From Rattus norvegicus (taxonomy: Eukaryota; Chordata; Mammalia; Rodentia; Muridae), in NCBI RefSeq assembly GCF_036323735.1, contig NC_086031.1, positions 39,695,725 through 39,759,724 of the forward strand: a stretch of DNA of 64,000 nucleotides, written 5' to 3'. Positions 32,560 to 42,905 of the stretch are shown here, in pieces. Numbering within the stretch: position 1 is the stretch's first letter; the number at the start of each line of letters is the position of its first letter. A program made the position numbers and the translations under genes. The notes below the pieces were generated by a model that was not told the origin of the DNA, did not search any database, and saw nothing but the letters and a program-made list of their open reading frames with translations.

Positions 32560-32945
32560 GCGGCCTGTTACATTTCTGTTGCTGAGATTCTGATGGAAAG
32601 CAACTTAGAGGAGAAAGGATTGAATTTTAGCTCACAATCTCAGGTCACAGTCCAACCTTCCAGGAAGGTAAGACAGGAATTGCACAGTTAGAAGCAGAGA
32701 ATAAATGTGTGCAAGCTTATTGCTCGTCTTGTGTTTTCTATTCTTAAACAGTTCTTGGTCCAGCCCAAGAAATGGTGCAGTCCACATCCATGATGGGTGT
32801 CCCTACCTCAAGTAACCCAATTAAGACAACCTTTCACAGGCACACCATAGGCCAACCAAATCTAGATCATTCCTCTTTCAGACTCTTTTTCCCAAGTGAT
32901 CATAGGTTTCTTCAGGCAACTAAAACTATCCATCACAGGTGAACT
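32560..32945 (-). mobile_element. Rodent interspersed repeat (family C)
   Basis: The left end TTACATTTCTGTTGCTGAGA is followed by GAGAAAGGATTGAATTTTAG, CAGGTCACAGTCCAACCTTC, GGTGTCCCTACCTCAAGTAA, CACCATAGGCCAACCAAATC and CCCAAGTGATCATAGG. It is near full length. Confidence 0.65.
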
Positions 32946-33259
32946 GGAACCTGGGCCTCTTCTGCTCTTATTCTACTTCTTGGCTACCATGACTTGAGCA
33001 GATTTTCTCCACCATGCCCCAGCTTTCCCATGGCACTAGTTTCTCTAGGATGTTTCCTTCCTTGTATTGGAATATAGCCACACTTGTTCACTTCAACTGC
33101 TGCCTTGGCTGTTTTTAATACAGGTCCAGTAGAGACCACATATAATCTTAAAAGCTCAAAGTATTTACTGTCTGGCCTTCATAGATACTTATTGTGAAAG
33201 GAAATGCAGAATATAATACAGTGTGGCTAACTAATGAATGGGAATCTTTCTCTTTACAT
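32946..33259. other. No recognised feature
   Basis: No gene or confident repeat is seen. Confidence 0.4.
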
Positions 33260-33537
33260 TGTGTCTGTCTATCTGTTTATGCAGTTGTATATGCATATGC
33301 CTGTGGAGGACAGAGGTCACTCTCAAATATTGCTTGTTTTCATGTATTGTGTACTTTGTTTTGAGACAGAGGCTAGCCAGTCCACAGATTCCAGAGATCT
33401 GTCTGCCTCTGCCTTCCAGTACTGGGATTGTAAGCACATGCCAAGAGGCTCGTTTTTTTCATATGGTTTTAGGCATGGAACTCAGGTTCTCATGGCTGCG
33501 TGGCAAACACTTTACCAACTGAGTTGTCTCCCAAGTC
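33260..33537 (-). mobile_element. B4/RSINE1-type SINE
   Basis: GCCTGTGGAGGACAGAGGTC, TTTGTTTTGAGACAGAGGCT, TGCCTTCCAGTACTGGGATT, GGCATGGAACTCAGGTTCTC and CTGCGTGGCAAACACTTTAC are in antisense order. Confidence 0.8.
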
Positions 33538-34632
33538 TCCTAATCCTCCTTGTCATATGGAGAAATTGCTCACATAATGGCTACTTGATGAACACTAATT
33601 AATGTCCTCACTATCTGAAAACTGACATCATGTTTTGCCAAACAGTTAATCTTCACAATTTAAGAATTTCAAATAAGACCAGAGCCCACAGAGAATGTGA
33701 GGCAGTTCATTTCATCCATTTTACCCAGTTCACATTAATAATTGAAGCATAGCCTCACACCTAATTGGGTATAAGCCGCCTATTAGATCCAACAATTCTA
33801 GACAAACTAAAATTAATTGGTGCTGAGCATTCCAGCCATTTTCAGGAACCCACAAGCTTCTTTGCTGTTTCCTTGACAGCCAGTTACAAATCCCACACAT
33901 TCTCTAGATTCCTTCGGGTAGGAGGCAATCTGCTAACCATTAGCCAATTACCAAACATGAAGAAGAACCCAATATATACTTTCTGGATCAATGAGGGATC
34001 TAAAATCATGTCTGTCACAAGGTTGATCTTGGGAATGTTTGTTTGAATCATCTAAGCGAAATCATTCATTTATTGAAAGAACTGAGAAGTTTCAGGGTAC
34101 GGAACACAGACAATTCTAGACCCAACCTGAAGCTCTCTACAAGGTGCACACAAGTAATTTAAAATCTCCATCTAATGTAACTGTCAGAGTGTTGGATAAC
34201 CACTGGTTGGCCCCAAGGGCTGGATGAGCTTCCCAATCAATGCTATCTAACAAGAGCAGCTACATGCGAAAGATGGACAGTTCATTCAGGAGGGACCTCA
34301 TGGACATGCAGCCTCAAAGCCAATTAACTAGTGCCTGACATCTTCCAGTAAATCTAAATGAAATGCATTCCTGTGAATTCTAATTTCAAGTAGGTCTAAT
34401 TGAACTTGGGCGAGGAGCTACCATTGAGTGAGTACAATGAAAATGAAGTAATTGAATATGTTTCCAGAATGTATTTGAAATGTGGTCCATCAAAAGTTGT
34501 TTCAGAACCCAAGTGACTGTCTGCTTATGCTTAATATTTGGCAAGGGAAGAGGAGAATTTAAATGCCAGCTCATAGTCACAAGGAATGTCATAGCTAGCT
34601 GTTCAATTTCTCAAGGTGGAATCTGCTCCATA

Positions 34633-34634
<2 letters not shown>
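33538..34634. other. Long repeat-free AT-rich block
   Basis: About 1.1 kb without recognised repeats, rich in TAAT-core words (AAACTAAAATTAATTGGTGC, ATTAGCCAATTACCAAAC, AATTAACTAGTGCC). ORFs are short and have no domain. The length and texture suggest possible constraint, which only alignment could show. Confidence 0.4.

Positions 34635-34682
<48 letters not shown>
34635..34682. repeat. (TG)n microsatellite
   Basis: Uninterrupted TG of about 48 bp. Confidence 0.97.
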
Positions 34683-34686
<4 letters not shown>

Positions 34687-34784
34687 TACCTTGGATGGTA
34701 TTTCTTCAGGGCACCATTCTTGTTTACTGTTAGTCTTCAATTCAATTCAACAGAATCTGGAGTCACCTAGGAGGTAGGACTCTG

Positions 34785-35090
34785 TGAACACCATGGGGGG
34801 GATTATCTTCGTTGTGTTAACTGTCTAACCTGTCTTCTCTGGGTGATGCCATTCCCTAGATGCGATCTTGGATTAGAGAAGCAGAGAGTGGGAGCTGAGC
34901 ATCGAGAAGCCATTTGCCTTTCTTTTTCCTGATTGTAGATGTGAGGTGACTGGTTAGTTACTTTAAGCCCCTCCCACCCTGATTTCCCTGCCTTGGTGAA
35001 TGGTTGTTCCTTGAGTCATGGGTGAACACAAAGCCTTCCTTTCTTGAGTTGTTCTTGTCAGGGTATTTAACGACAGCAGCGGCAGAAATA
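34785..35090 (+). mobile_element. Rodent interspersed repeat (family C)
   Basis: Modules GTGGGAGCTGAGCATCGAGA, TCCTGATTGTAGATGTGAGG, CCTGATTTCCCTGCCTTGG, CTTGAGTTGTTCTTGTCAGG and ACGACAGCAGCGGCAGAAAT follow family C order; the first third is degraded. Confidence 0.6.
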
Positions 35091-35199
35091 GAAATGAAAG
35101 CACCATCCACCTTTTTCTTTTAGTCACACTGTTCCAGTGGCCTGGAGTGGACCAATTCCATGAGGCTAGTTGACAGCAAGACTCAGAGACTTACCAGTT

Positions 35200-35352
35200 T
35201 GCCATCCCCGGTGGTGGGATTGAAGTGCACAGCATCATGCCTTCTTTTTCTTTTCTTTTTTTTCCTTTTTAAGATGTGGATGCTGAAGTTTGAACTCAGG
35301 ACCTCAATCTTGCATGGCAAGGACTTTGCCAACTGAGCCCTCTTCCTAGCCC
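35200..35352 (-). mobile_element. B4-type SINE fragment
   Basis: A B1-like CCCGGTGGTGGGATTGAAGT end is followed, after a T/C-rich insertion, by AAGTTTGAACTCAGGACCTC, TTGCATGGCAAGGACTTTGC and CAACTGAGCCCTCTTCCTAG. Confidence 0.72.
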
Positions 35353-36124
35353 TGGCATTCGGTTGTTCATTTGTTCCAAAGTTACATGTCAAATAATGTG
35401 GTTAGAGGAATTCGAATGAATGAGGATGCAAAACAAATGCCAGTGCACCCCACCCACCCCGCCCACCTCACCCCGCCCAAATGAAAATCCCCAAACTGAT
35501 GAAGCAATAGCAATGGAACTTTCTTTCCTCATCCCTCCGCTGCTGTTCAGCGATCCTCCTGATTTGAAACTATAGAAATTTTGATGGTGTTAACCAATTG
35601 ATCACAATGTTAAAATGTTGAGCTGTTTATTAAAAGCCTACAGTGTTCTAGGTACAGTAGGAGAGAAATGACTTATCAGGACTGTCTGCATCCTGAAGGA
35701 ACTCCCGGTTCAATAATGATAAGACCTAGGAGTAAATCAGCCCAGGAAAGGCAAATGTGCTTCATAGCAGAGAATCAAGGACTGTGCGTTTAAGTTACAC
35801 AGACTTCTTGACTGAGAAAATAAAGCACTCTTCTTAAGGGAGACATTATTTGAGCTGTAAATATTTGCAGGAGGACAAGAAAAGAGCAGGATCTATTTGG
35901 AGTAGGATGAAGCATTTAATTGAGTTGGCATAGAAGAGTTGTAGAATCTGTTAATATAAAAGAAATGGATGCGGTATGGTCACAGAAGTCTTGAATACAT
36001 TTATATTGTATTAGCTAGCTGGCAAGCAGGAACATGGTTGGACTAGGAATCTGGATGTAATGTTTAACCTTATAAGTAAGCCAAAAAGTTCAAAACCACA
36101 ATGGTATATCACCCCATAACTATT
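35353..36124. other. No recognised gene; contains a G4-type motif
   Basis: Apart from the C-rich motif at 35446-35478, no feature is recognised. The sequence is AT-rich and repeat-free. Confidence 0.4.
35446..35478 (-). other. G-quadruplex-type motif with GC-box sequence
   Basis: The plus strand is C-rich with CACCCCACCCACCCCGCCCA and a second CACCCCGCCC. The minus strand therefore has at least four runs of three or more G with loops of one to seven bases. It also contains the Sp1/KLF-type GGGCGGGG word twice. The motif is seen directly; folding or binding is inference. Confidence 0.6.
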
Positions 36125-36500
36125 TGGTTCATTCTATTGCTGTGACAAACACTATTTCCAAAATCAGCTTGGGGAGGGACTAGTTTGCTTCATCTTACAG
36201 GTTACAGTTTCATCCTTTTGGGAAGTTGAGTCAGGAACTTAAGGAAGATTTTTGAAGCAGAAAACATGAAGGAATGCTGCTTGCTGGTTTGCCGTTAGGC
36301 TTATGTTTCTCTAGCTTTCTTATACAGCCAAAGGCACTTGTGTAGGGAATAGTTTCGCCCATAGTGGGTTGGCCCGCTTGCATCAATTAACAGTTAAGAT
36401 AATACCACACCCAGGCCATGCCCGTAGGTCAATCTGATCTGAGTAACCCTTAATTGAGAGATTACCTGGTCTCAGGTGACTCTAAGCTATATCAAAATGA
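36125..36500 (-). mobile_element. Rodent interspersed repeat (family B)
   Basis: The left terminus TTCATTCTATTGCTGTGACA is followed by TTCATCTTACAGGTTACAGT, GCTGCTTGCTGGTTTGCC, TAGCTTTCTTATACAGCC, CATAGTGGGTTGGCCCGCTT and GTAGGTCAATCTGATCTGAG. Confidence 0.65.
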
Positions 36501-36990
36501 TAGCTGAGGGCTGAAAGCATGACATCAGCACAAGATACCCCAAGACCAAGTTCTCATCTCAACGGAGATTTGTTTGCTCCAGAGGATCAAAGGGCACAGA
36601 ATAAGAGCCACAAGACAGGAGATAGAAGATGGGGGAGAAGGGAAAAGGAACAAGGGAGAAGGGGGGTAGATATTTGCCCCAGAGGGACAAAGGACTGCCT
36701 CTGGATAGACACTAGACAGACATGGTCTATAAACAAATTGCAGTTTATAAGGGGGAAAAGGGAAAGCAACCAAACTCCTATGTTATTGGTTTCTTTTGAT
36801 TGAGTTGTTAGTTAGGTGAGCCAAAAGGGAACTTTTGAGTGTTGGATTTTAATGCTTTGATGGACGGTGGTGGTGAGCTTTAGGGGGAGGAAGTAACCAA
36901 ATTGGTGACTAGCTTTAGGATGGTGATCTAACACTTTAGCAAGGCAGAGAGAATGGGGATGGGCAAGGCCTGCCAGAGCCATATTTGCCA
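36501..36990. other. No recognised feature
   Basis: No repeat is recognised. Overlapping ORFs on both strands at 36519-36803 cover the same purine-rich DNA and lack domains. Confidence 0.35.
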
Positions 36991-36998
36991 TGCTCGGG

Positions 36999-37068
36999 CC
37001 CGGTAGAACCCTACAGGCATGCCCATTGGGGGCGCTAGAACCCTACAGGCATGTCCATTGGGGGCGGC
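36999..37068. repeat. 33-35 bp tandem duplication
   Basis: TAGAACCCTACAGGCATGCC and TAGAACCCTACAGGCATGTC, each followed by CATTGGGGGCG, stand head to tail with one mismatch. This is a recent local duplication. Confidence 0.92.
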
Positions 37069-37315
37069 TAATTAACTGATGTGAGAACACCTAGTCTACT
37101 GTGGGTGGCTTAATTCCCTAGAAAGAGGGTCCTGAATTGTGTAATAATGGAGAAGGAGAGATGAACAAGTAACCATGCATGCTTTCATTTCTCTCTGCTT
37201 TTGACTGGATGGAGTAAGACCAGATGTCTCAAACTCCTCTACCATAACTTCCTTGCAGAAATGAACTGTTACCGGTTAGTGGAAAATCAACCTTCTCCCC
37301 AATTTGCTTTTCTCA
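37069..37315 (+). mobile_element. Rodent interspersed repeat (family C/B-like)
   Basis: CTAATTAACTGATGTGAGAA, CTACTGTGGGTGGCTTAATT, CCTAGAAAGAGGGTCCTGAA, TTTCTCTCTGCTTTTGACTG and CTTCCTTGCAGAAATGAACT match the middle and distal parts of a rodent repeat. The proximal part is absent. Confidence 0.55.
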
Positions 37316-37740
37316 GATTTTTCTTTTTTAAATCACAGCAGCCGAAATGAATGTGGGAAATAGCCTAATTTGTATTATGTTTTCAGAAACTGTGATAGTA
37401 ATAATAACACAGACTATAGATGTGGTATGAGTTGTACTGAAGTTAGGTAAGAAAGGAAGTGAGGAGTGAGTTTAAAAGCTGTTGTCGTAGACGCTTCGAG
37501 AGGTTACCACAGTGGACTTTGCAACATTTGACATCTACTGGAGATTGTATTCAAGGGACATGAGTCACAGACATCTGAGAAGTTTACAATCTCTGCTAAT
37601 GAGACAGGACTGGAGGGACTCCCAAAACAGTGGCCTAAGAAGTAGAGAAAAAATTTGTCTTTGGATAAACTCCGACTGCAATTGTGTTTAGTGGTGCTAG
37701 AGCCAATTGGCCTGTGTTAGGAGTTGTTGGAAGCTCTTTA
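37316..37740. other. No recognised feature
   Basis: No gene or confident repeat is seen. Confidence 0.4.
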
Positions 37741-37960
37741 TTTTTATTTTCATTTTTTAAAGATTTATTTTTTATTCTATTAAATTATCTGTATAATGTA
37801 TGTCTGCATGTCGGGGTGTACACATGAGTGCAGATGCATGGAGCGACACTGGATCCCTCCAAAGCTGGAGTTACAAGGAGTTAGGGGTCACAGACATGGA
37901 TGCTGGGAATCTAATTCAGGTCCCCTGGCAGAGCAGTTTCTCTCATGCTTCTTTCCATAT
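37741..37960 (-). mobile_element. B3-type SINE
   Basis: The tail side TTTTTTAAAGATTTATTTTT is followed by CACATGAGTGCAGATGCATG, AAGCTGGAGTTACAAGGAGT, GGATGCTGGGAATCTAATTC and GGTCCCCTGGCAGAGCAG. The head is eroded. Confidence 0.82.
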
Positions 37961-37984
37961 ATTGAACTATCAGGTGACATTTTA

Positions 37985-38105
37985 AAATATATTTTATTGA
38001 TTGTTTGAGAATTTCATCTATGCATACAATGTTTTTAATCATATTCACTTTCCCACATCCTGTTCCTACTTCCTCCCAGGTCCACCTCCCCCTCCATCCT
38101 CTTTA

Positions 38106-38168
<63 letters not shown>

Positions 38169-38725
38169 ATAACTCACTGAGTCTAACATCCGATCTGAGT
38201 ATGAGGTCCTTCACGGGCTCATTGTCAACTTACCAGGAACCATGCACATACCTTTAAAGAAGACTGAGTCATCCTGCCCCAGCCATCAGCAACTGTCAAT
38301 AGTTCTTCAGCTAGAGGTTTGGGCTCCGTGATCCCTTTCCCTGTCCATGCTAGGGTGCTGACCGGCTAGATCTTGGACAGGTCTCATGCAGCTAACCACA
38401 GCTGCTGTAAGCTTATGGGTATTGCATGGCTGTCATGTCCAGAGCACACTGCTTTGCCCTGGTCTTCCTGAGTGTCTTGCCCCTAGCATCTTTCTACTCC
38501 CTCTTCTGCAATGGTCCCCTAGGCTTGCTAGGAATGACATATAGATGCTCCATCTAGGACACTTAGTCTGCACTTCAACCAGTTGTGGGTGTCTTCATTA
38601 GCTTCTAAAGAAGCTCTGATGGGGCCTGAGAGGTATACCAGTTGACTGTCACTTAAGTTGGTCTGACTTAGTGGTTTATCTCTAACTCTTCCCATCAAAG
38701 CCAAGGCTCAGATTCTATAATCTTT
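37985..38725 (-). mobile_element. Lx-like L1 3' UTR fragment
   Basis: Plus-strand modules are CATCCTGTTCCTACTTCCTC, CATACCTTTAAAGAAGACTG, CAGCAACTGTCAATAGTTCT, GCTGCTGTAAGCTTATGGGT, AGCACACTGCTTTGCCCTGG, TCCCTCTTCTGCAATGGTCC and AACCAGTTGTGGGTGTCTTC. They follow the antisense order of an Lx-type 3' UTR, with a (CT)n array expanded near its 3' end. Confidence 0.78.
38111..38167. repeat. (CT)n microsatellite inside L1
   Basis: Pure CT of about 57 bp within the Lx-like 3' UTR. Confidence 0.97.
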
Positions 38726-38879
38726 TTGTCCTGTGAATTCTTCCACCAAATCTCTTGATTTGACGTTGAATACGCATTATGCTCATTGTGAACAGAAGAG
38801 AGCTATGTCATTATCTTTACCCAAATATCCTATTTCTCTGTTTAAAAAAGAAATATATAATTCTTTTCATTAGAAATAC

Positions 38880-39108
38880 ATATTTTTTCTTTTTCAAGAC
38901 AGTGTCTCATTTAGCCCAGGTTGGCCTCAAACTCATTGTATAGTCAAGGGTGACATTGAACTTTTGATCTTCCTACTTCTGCTTCCCAAGTGCTAGGATT
39001 ACCACACATACCACCATACCCAGTTATTTGGTTTAGGGCTTAGAATCCAAGGGTTTGTACACACTGGGTCAGTACTTTATCAACTGAGCCACATTCACAG
39101 GTCAGAAA
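38880..39108 (-). mobile_element. B4-type SINE, full length
   Basis: The antisense B1 half (CAAGACAGTGTCTCATTTAG, CCAGGTTGGCCTCAAACTCA, CTTCCCAAGTGCTAGGATTA) is followed by an ID-like head (AATCCAAGGGTTTGTACACA, TCAACTGAGCCACATTCAC). Confidence 0.85.
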
Positions 39109-39170
39109 CTTGACTGAAATTTTTATTACATTTACTATTTATTATTTATTGATTCATATATGTATTTATG

Positions 39171-39223
39171 TATTTAGTTAGTTGGTTAGTTAAATTGGTT
39201 AGTTAGCTGGTTCACTAGTTAAC

Positions 39224-39259
<36 letters not shown>
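39171..39259. repeat. (TTAG)n tetranucleotide repeat
   Basis: Imperfect on the left (GGTT and AACT variants) and eight to ten perfect TTAG units on the right. It sits at the tail side of an antisense SINE. Confidence 0.95.
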
Positions 39260-39376
39260 GGCATAGGGCACATGTACAATTGGTTCTCTCCACCATGTGA
39301 TTCTAGCAAATGAACTCAGATCATTAGTTCTGATGGCAAATGCCTCTATATGCTGAACCATCTGACCAGCCCTAGA
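39260..39376 (-). mobile_element. B3/B2-type SINE fragment
   Basis: TGGTTCTCTCCACCATGTGA, CTAGCAAATGAACTCAGATC, TTCTGATGGCAAATGCCTCT and GCTGAACCATCTGACCAGCC form a well-ordered antisense head half. Confidence 0.75.
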
Positions 39377-39829
39377 AACTTCACTTTTATGCTGGCCCAA
39401 CTGGATACAATCCTCGTTTAATATTTGTGATTACTTGGCTAATCTAGGAGCAGCCTCAGAAGTGTGAGTGCATTTCTTTAGCTCAGGAATTCTGCGAAGA
39501 TCAGTGGTTTACAAATATATTCATGTCAGTGTGTCATAAGGTCTATACCCCGACACTCCCAGGCAGCCATGGGGAACACTTGCAGTTTCAAATCTGTGTT
39601 TTCTAGTAGGGAAAATTCTATCCAGGATGAACAAGGAAGGCAACCAAAGAAGTAGCTTGGTGTTAGCCTGACATGGCTTGGTGTGCAGAAAACCAAGAGT
39701 AGCTGGAGCATTATGGCTGTGTTTTCTTGTCTGTGCCCATGTGTACAGTTGCATTCACCTATGCGGCCATGGGGAAGGCAGGGTTGACCTTGGGATTCCT
39801 TCCCTAATATGGAATCACCCTTTTCTGCC
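39377..39829. other. No recognised feature
   Basis: No gene or repeat is seen. Two overlapping minus-strand ORFs at 39521-39843 are in different frames and look accidental. Confidence 0.4.
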
Positions 39830-40000
39830 AGGTTGATTGGCAAGTCTCTGGAGTCTGCCTGTCTCTACATTCCAGCACTGGGGCTCTAGAAAGGCATTCG
39901 CCATGCTGTTAATCTCTCTGTGGGTTCTAGGGATGGTGGGGATGATGATCCATCTCCTCAGCCCACATGATGTCCTTTTGTGCCTGCTGTGCCAGCAAGG
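39830..40000 (-). mobile_element. Possible B4/RSINE1-type remnant
   Basis: GCCTGTCTCTACATTCCAGC then ACTGGGGCTCTAGAAAGGCA looks like the antisense B1-like core. Following sequence (GTGGGTTCTAGGGATGGTGG) is compatible with the element's middle. The match is weak. Confidence 0.4.
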
Positions 40001-40335
40001 AAAAGAAGCATTTTGGGGTCTTTTCAAAGATCAAAACTTGGGCCTTTAAATGGAGTGCAATTTTGTGGTCTTTACTGTCATTTATGTCAAAAAGCATTTA
40101 TCTCCCTGATATTCATGACATGTAGTGGCATATGCTGAAGCGAGGTTGAGCTTTGCTGAACACAGAGCATGAATATTTCAGCACTGAGATGCTTAGACAC
40201 ATAGGGGAACTTGCCTTGCTTTGGAGAGCAGTCTGCATTTTGAAGCAAGAGTTAGAAAGCAGTGATTGACTCTGAGAGGAGTTGTGAACAATGTTATTTG
40301 AAACTTCAGGTATAATACATGTCCACCATGGGTGG
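40001..40335. other. No recognised feature
   Basis: No gene or repeat is identified. Confidence 0.4.
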
Positions 40336-40385
40336 TGTTAGAGTATATATAAATAAATACACATACACATATATACCATATACAT

Positions 40386-40425
<40 letters not shown>

Positions 40426-40483
40426 TGAACACAAATATACACACACACAAACACATACACACACACAAACACACACATACACA
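40336..40483. repeat. Compound TATA/(AT)n/(AC)n array
   Basis: TATATAAATAAATACACATA, an AT run (40385-40411) and interrupted AC units (40411-40483). Confidence 0.95.
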
Positions 40484-40805
40484 CTTTCTTAGGGTTTTAC
40501 TGCTGTGAACAGACACCATGACCAAGTCAACTCTTATAAGGACAGCATTTAACTGAGGTTGGCTTACAGGTTCAGAGGTTCAGTCCATTATCAAGGCAGG
40601 AGCATGGCAGCATATACACAGGCACGGTACAAGAGAAGCTGAGCATTCTACACCTTCATCTGAAGGTTGCTAGGAGAAGACTGGTTCTAGGCATCTAGAA
40701 CAAGGGTAGTAAAACTCACGCCTACAGTAACACACCCACTCCAACAAGACCATACCTCCTATTAATGCCACTCCCTGGGCCAAGCATATACAAACCACCA
40801 CACAC
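40484..40805 (-). mobile_element. Rodent interspersed repeat (family A, URR1-like)
   Basis: CTTAGGGTTTTACTGCTGTG, AACAGACACCATGACCAAGT, TCAGAGGTTCAGTCCATTAT, GAGCATGGCAGCATATACAC and CCCACTCCAACAAGACCATA are in order, ending TATTAATGCCACTCCCTGGG. This is the clearest family A copy in the window. Confidence 0.75.
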
Positions 40806-41524
40806 ACTATAGTTAAATAAAAAGGACCCGTCTTTTCACCAGAAAGAAATAGCCACTCTTAACATCATGTCATCTGCCCTGTACAAAAAAGTATGTGTTT
40901 GCATGTGTGTTTGTATATATGCCTATACAAGTAAACATGAGTGTGTGCATCTGTATCCATGCATGTGCATACATCTATGTATATTTTATGTACATAAATG
41001 TGTATATGTGATATGCATGTATATTTATGTGTCTATCTTTGAATGTTTTTCTGTGTCCATTGTTTATGTGTTTGTAATATATATATATGTCTACATGTAT
41101 GTTTTAATCTATATATTGCTCATATCACTTTTCTGTGTGTAAACTTGGGCCTTAAGAGTATATGCATTTTAATGAATCCATACAATCCACTTAAGTTTAC
41201 AGTCTGTAGTTTTTCAATTACTGTGGTAGGCATACCTTCTTGTATGTCTGAGCTTTCGGATATAAGGTGTTTGCTCACTGCTACATAGTCTTGCTTTAAG
41301 AAATCCTCACCATGGCCATGTTTATTCCACACTGTGGTTTAAATTCTTATGCCTTGCTTTTACCGAGGGGAGAATTTTCTGTCTCTGTCAAAGGCTTGCC
41401 AGTGTGCACAGTAAAGAGTATGGTTATAGCAACCAGCACGGGGACTGTTGAAGCAGACCTGCAACGAAAGTCTTGTGCATACAGATTAATGCTTCCTAAG
41501 TGTCATTCCGTTAAAATAGAAAGC
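40806..41524. other. Degenerate TG/TA-rich segment, then unique DNA
   Basis: 40889-41105 is an old, highly interrupted TG/TA-rich region without a regular unit. After that, no gene or repeat is identified up to 41524. Confidence 0.5.
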
Positions 41525-41705
41525 TCAAGGTTGGAGAGACAGCTTTAAGAATAAGAGCATCTTTCTTGCAGATGACACGGGGACTCTAACCCTCTTATAA
41601 CCAGACGCTCATGTGAAACTTAGAATGTGTGAGCAAAACAAAACACTCATGCACACATCATAATCATAAATAAACACAGACAAACAAACAAACAAATAAA
41701 ATAGA
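41525..41705 (+). mobile_element. B2/B3-type SINE
   Basis: CAAGGTTGGAGAGACAGCTT, TAAGAATAAGAGCATCTTTC and AGATGACACGGGGACTCTAA match a B2-type head. The tail is AACACTCATGCACACATCAT followed by an A-rich CAAACAAACAAACAAATAAA. Confidence 0.78.
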
Positions 41706-42003
41706 ACATCCACGTCACACAGTATATAATGTTCCCCTTATCCAAGGGACAGTTTTTACGCCTAATGCTTGTGTGAACCAGCATACATACACACAGCATT
41801 TTACCACTTTAGGTAACATAAGTGTTACTTAACACTAACTGTGACTCTGGAACAGTTGAACTGACAGGAAAGGTGGTTACTAGTGTGGGAATGCAGTGGA
41901 CAGCACAAGATACAAGAGTGCTGTTTCAAGTGCTGTGGGATTTAAAGATTATGAATGACTTTCAGAATTTTCCAGCTATTATTTTAATATTATTTTGATT
42001 GCA

Positions 42004-42008
<5 letters not shown>

Positions 42009-42040
<32 letters not shown>

Positions 42041-42176
42041 GAACATATGCTATATATGCCATAGCAAACATGTGATGGTCAGATCCTTCTATCATGAGGG
42101 TCCCAGGGATCAAACTCAGTTTCTCAGGCTTGGCAACAAGTGTCTTTACCCACTGAGACATCTTGCCAGTCCTCAT
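42009..42176 (-). mobile_element. B3-like SINE with (TG)n tail
   Basis: Pure TG (42009-42037) leads into TGTGATGGTCAGATCCTTCT, CCCAGGGATCAAACTCAGTT, TCAGGCTTGGCAACAAGTGT and TTTACCCACTGAGACATCTT. The right end keeps the tRNA-like head. Confidence 0.78.
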
Positions 42177-42718
42177 TTAATATCTTTTATAACTTGAGAT
42201 ATTAGAAACTTTAAAAGCACAATTTTTTTTAAAGGCTTTTCATGCATGTCATCAAGTTGTCCTTCAGAAATGTGACAAGGAGCTTCTAACTTGAGCCAGC
42301 ACTAATTAATTCACTGAATATAAATGTATATCCCTAAATGTATTTCTGTTGACTTTGTTCAAAGTCCTTGTGATCTTTACCAAGTAGATAAAAACACAGA
42401 TATGTAAGGTGTGTGATGTTGAAGAGTGGAGGGGTTGGGGACTGTAGGAAACCTTGCTGGATATTATCTCACAGATATCAGATGATAAGCAGTATCCCAA
42501 GCTCAGTGCTAGCTGTCAGTATCGTAATAGTGGCAGTGGGTAACATCATACACTGAGTACTAAACACGTTTTCAAAGTAAACTTTTAATTTTTTTGTTAC
42601 TAGCATAGAAATCATTTGGCTTTATTTTATTTTACTTTTGTTCAAACTATGCAAAATTGGTTTGTGTTGATTCTCTTGTCTTCTGCCCTTCCCCCTCCCC
42701 CCCTCTTCTCCCACTCCC
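42177..42718. other. No recognised feature
   Basis: No gene or confident repeat is seen. A C-rich CCCCCTCCCCCCCTC patch lies near 42691-42705. Confidence 0.4.
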
Positions 42719-42905
42719 TGTGTGCTGATTAGTTTTTGTCAATGTGACACCAGCCAGAGTCCTCTGGGAAGAGGAAACCTCCGTTGAGAAAAAGCCTCCA
42801 TCAGATTGGCCTGTTGGTGTCTGTGGGGATATTTTCTTGATTAATAATTGACGTAGAACAACCCAGCCCATTGTGGGCAGTACCACCTTTGGGCAGGTGG
42901 CTATG
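42719..42905 (+). mobile_element. Rodent interspersed repeat (family B), proximal half
   Basis: GTTTTTGTCAATGTGACACC, AGAGTCCTCTGGGAAGAGGA, GAGAAAAAGCCTCCATCAGA, GGGGATATTTTCTTGATTAA and CAGCCCATTGTGGGCAGTAC. The distal half is missing. Confidence 0.7.

Noticed and set aside
39171..39259. (TTAG)n as an interstitial telomeric repeat
   Set aside because: Vertebrate telomeres are TTAGGG; this TTAG array adjoins a SINE tail and is an ordinary microsatellite.
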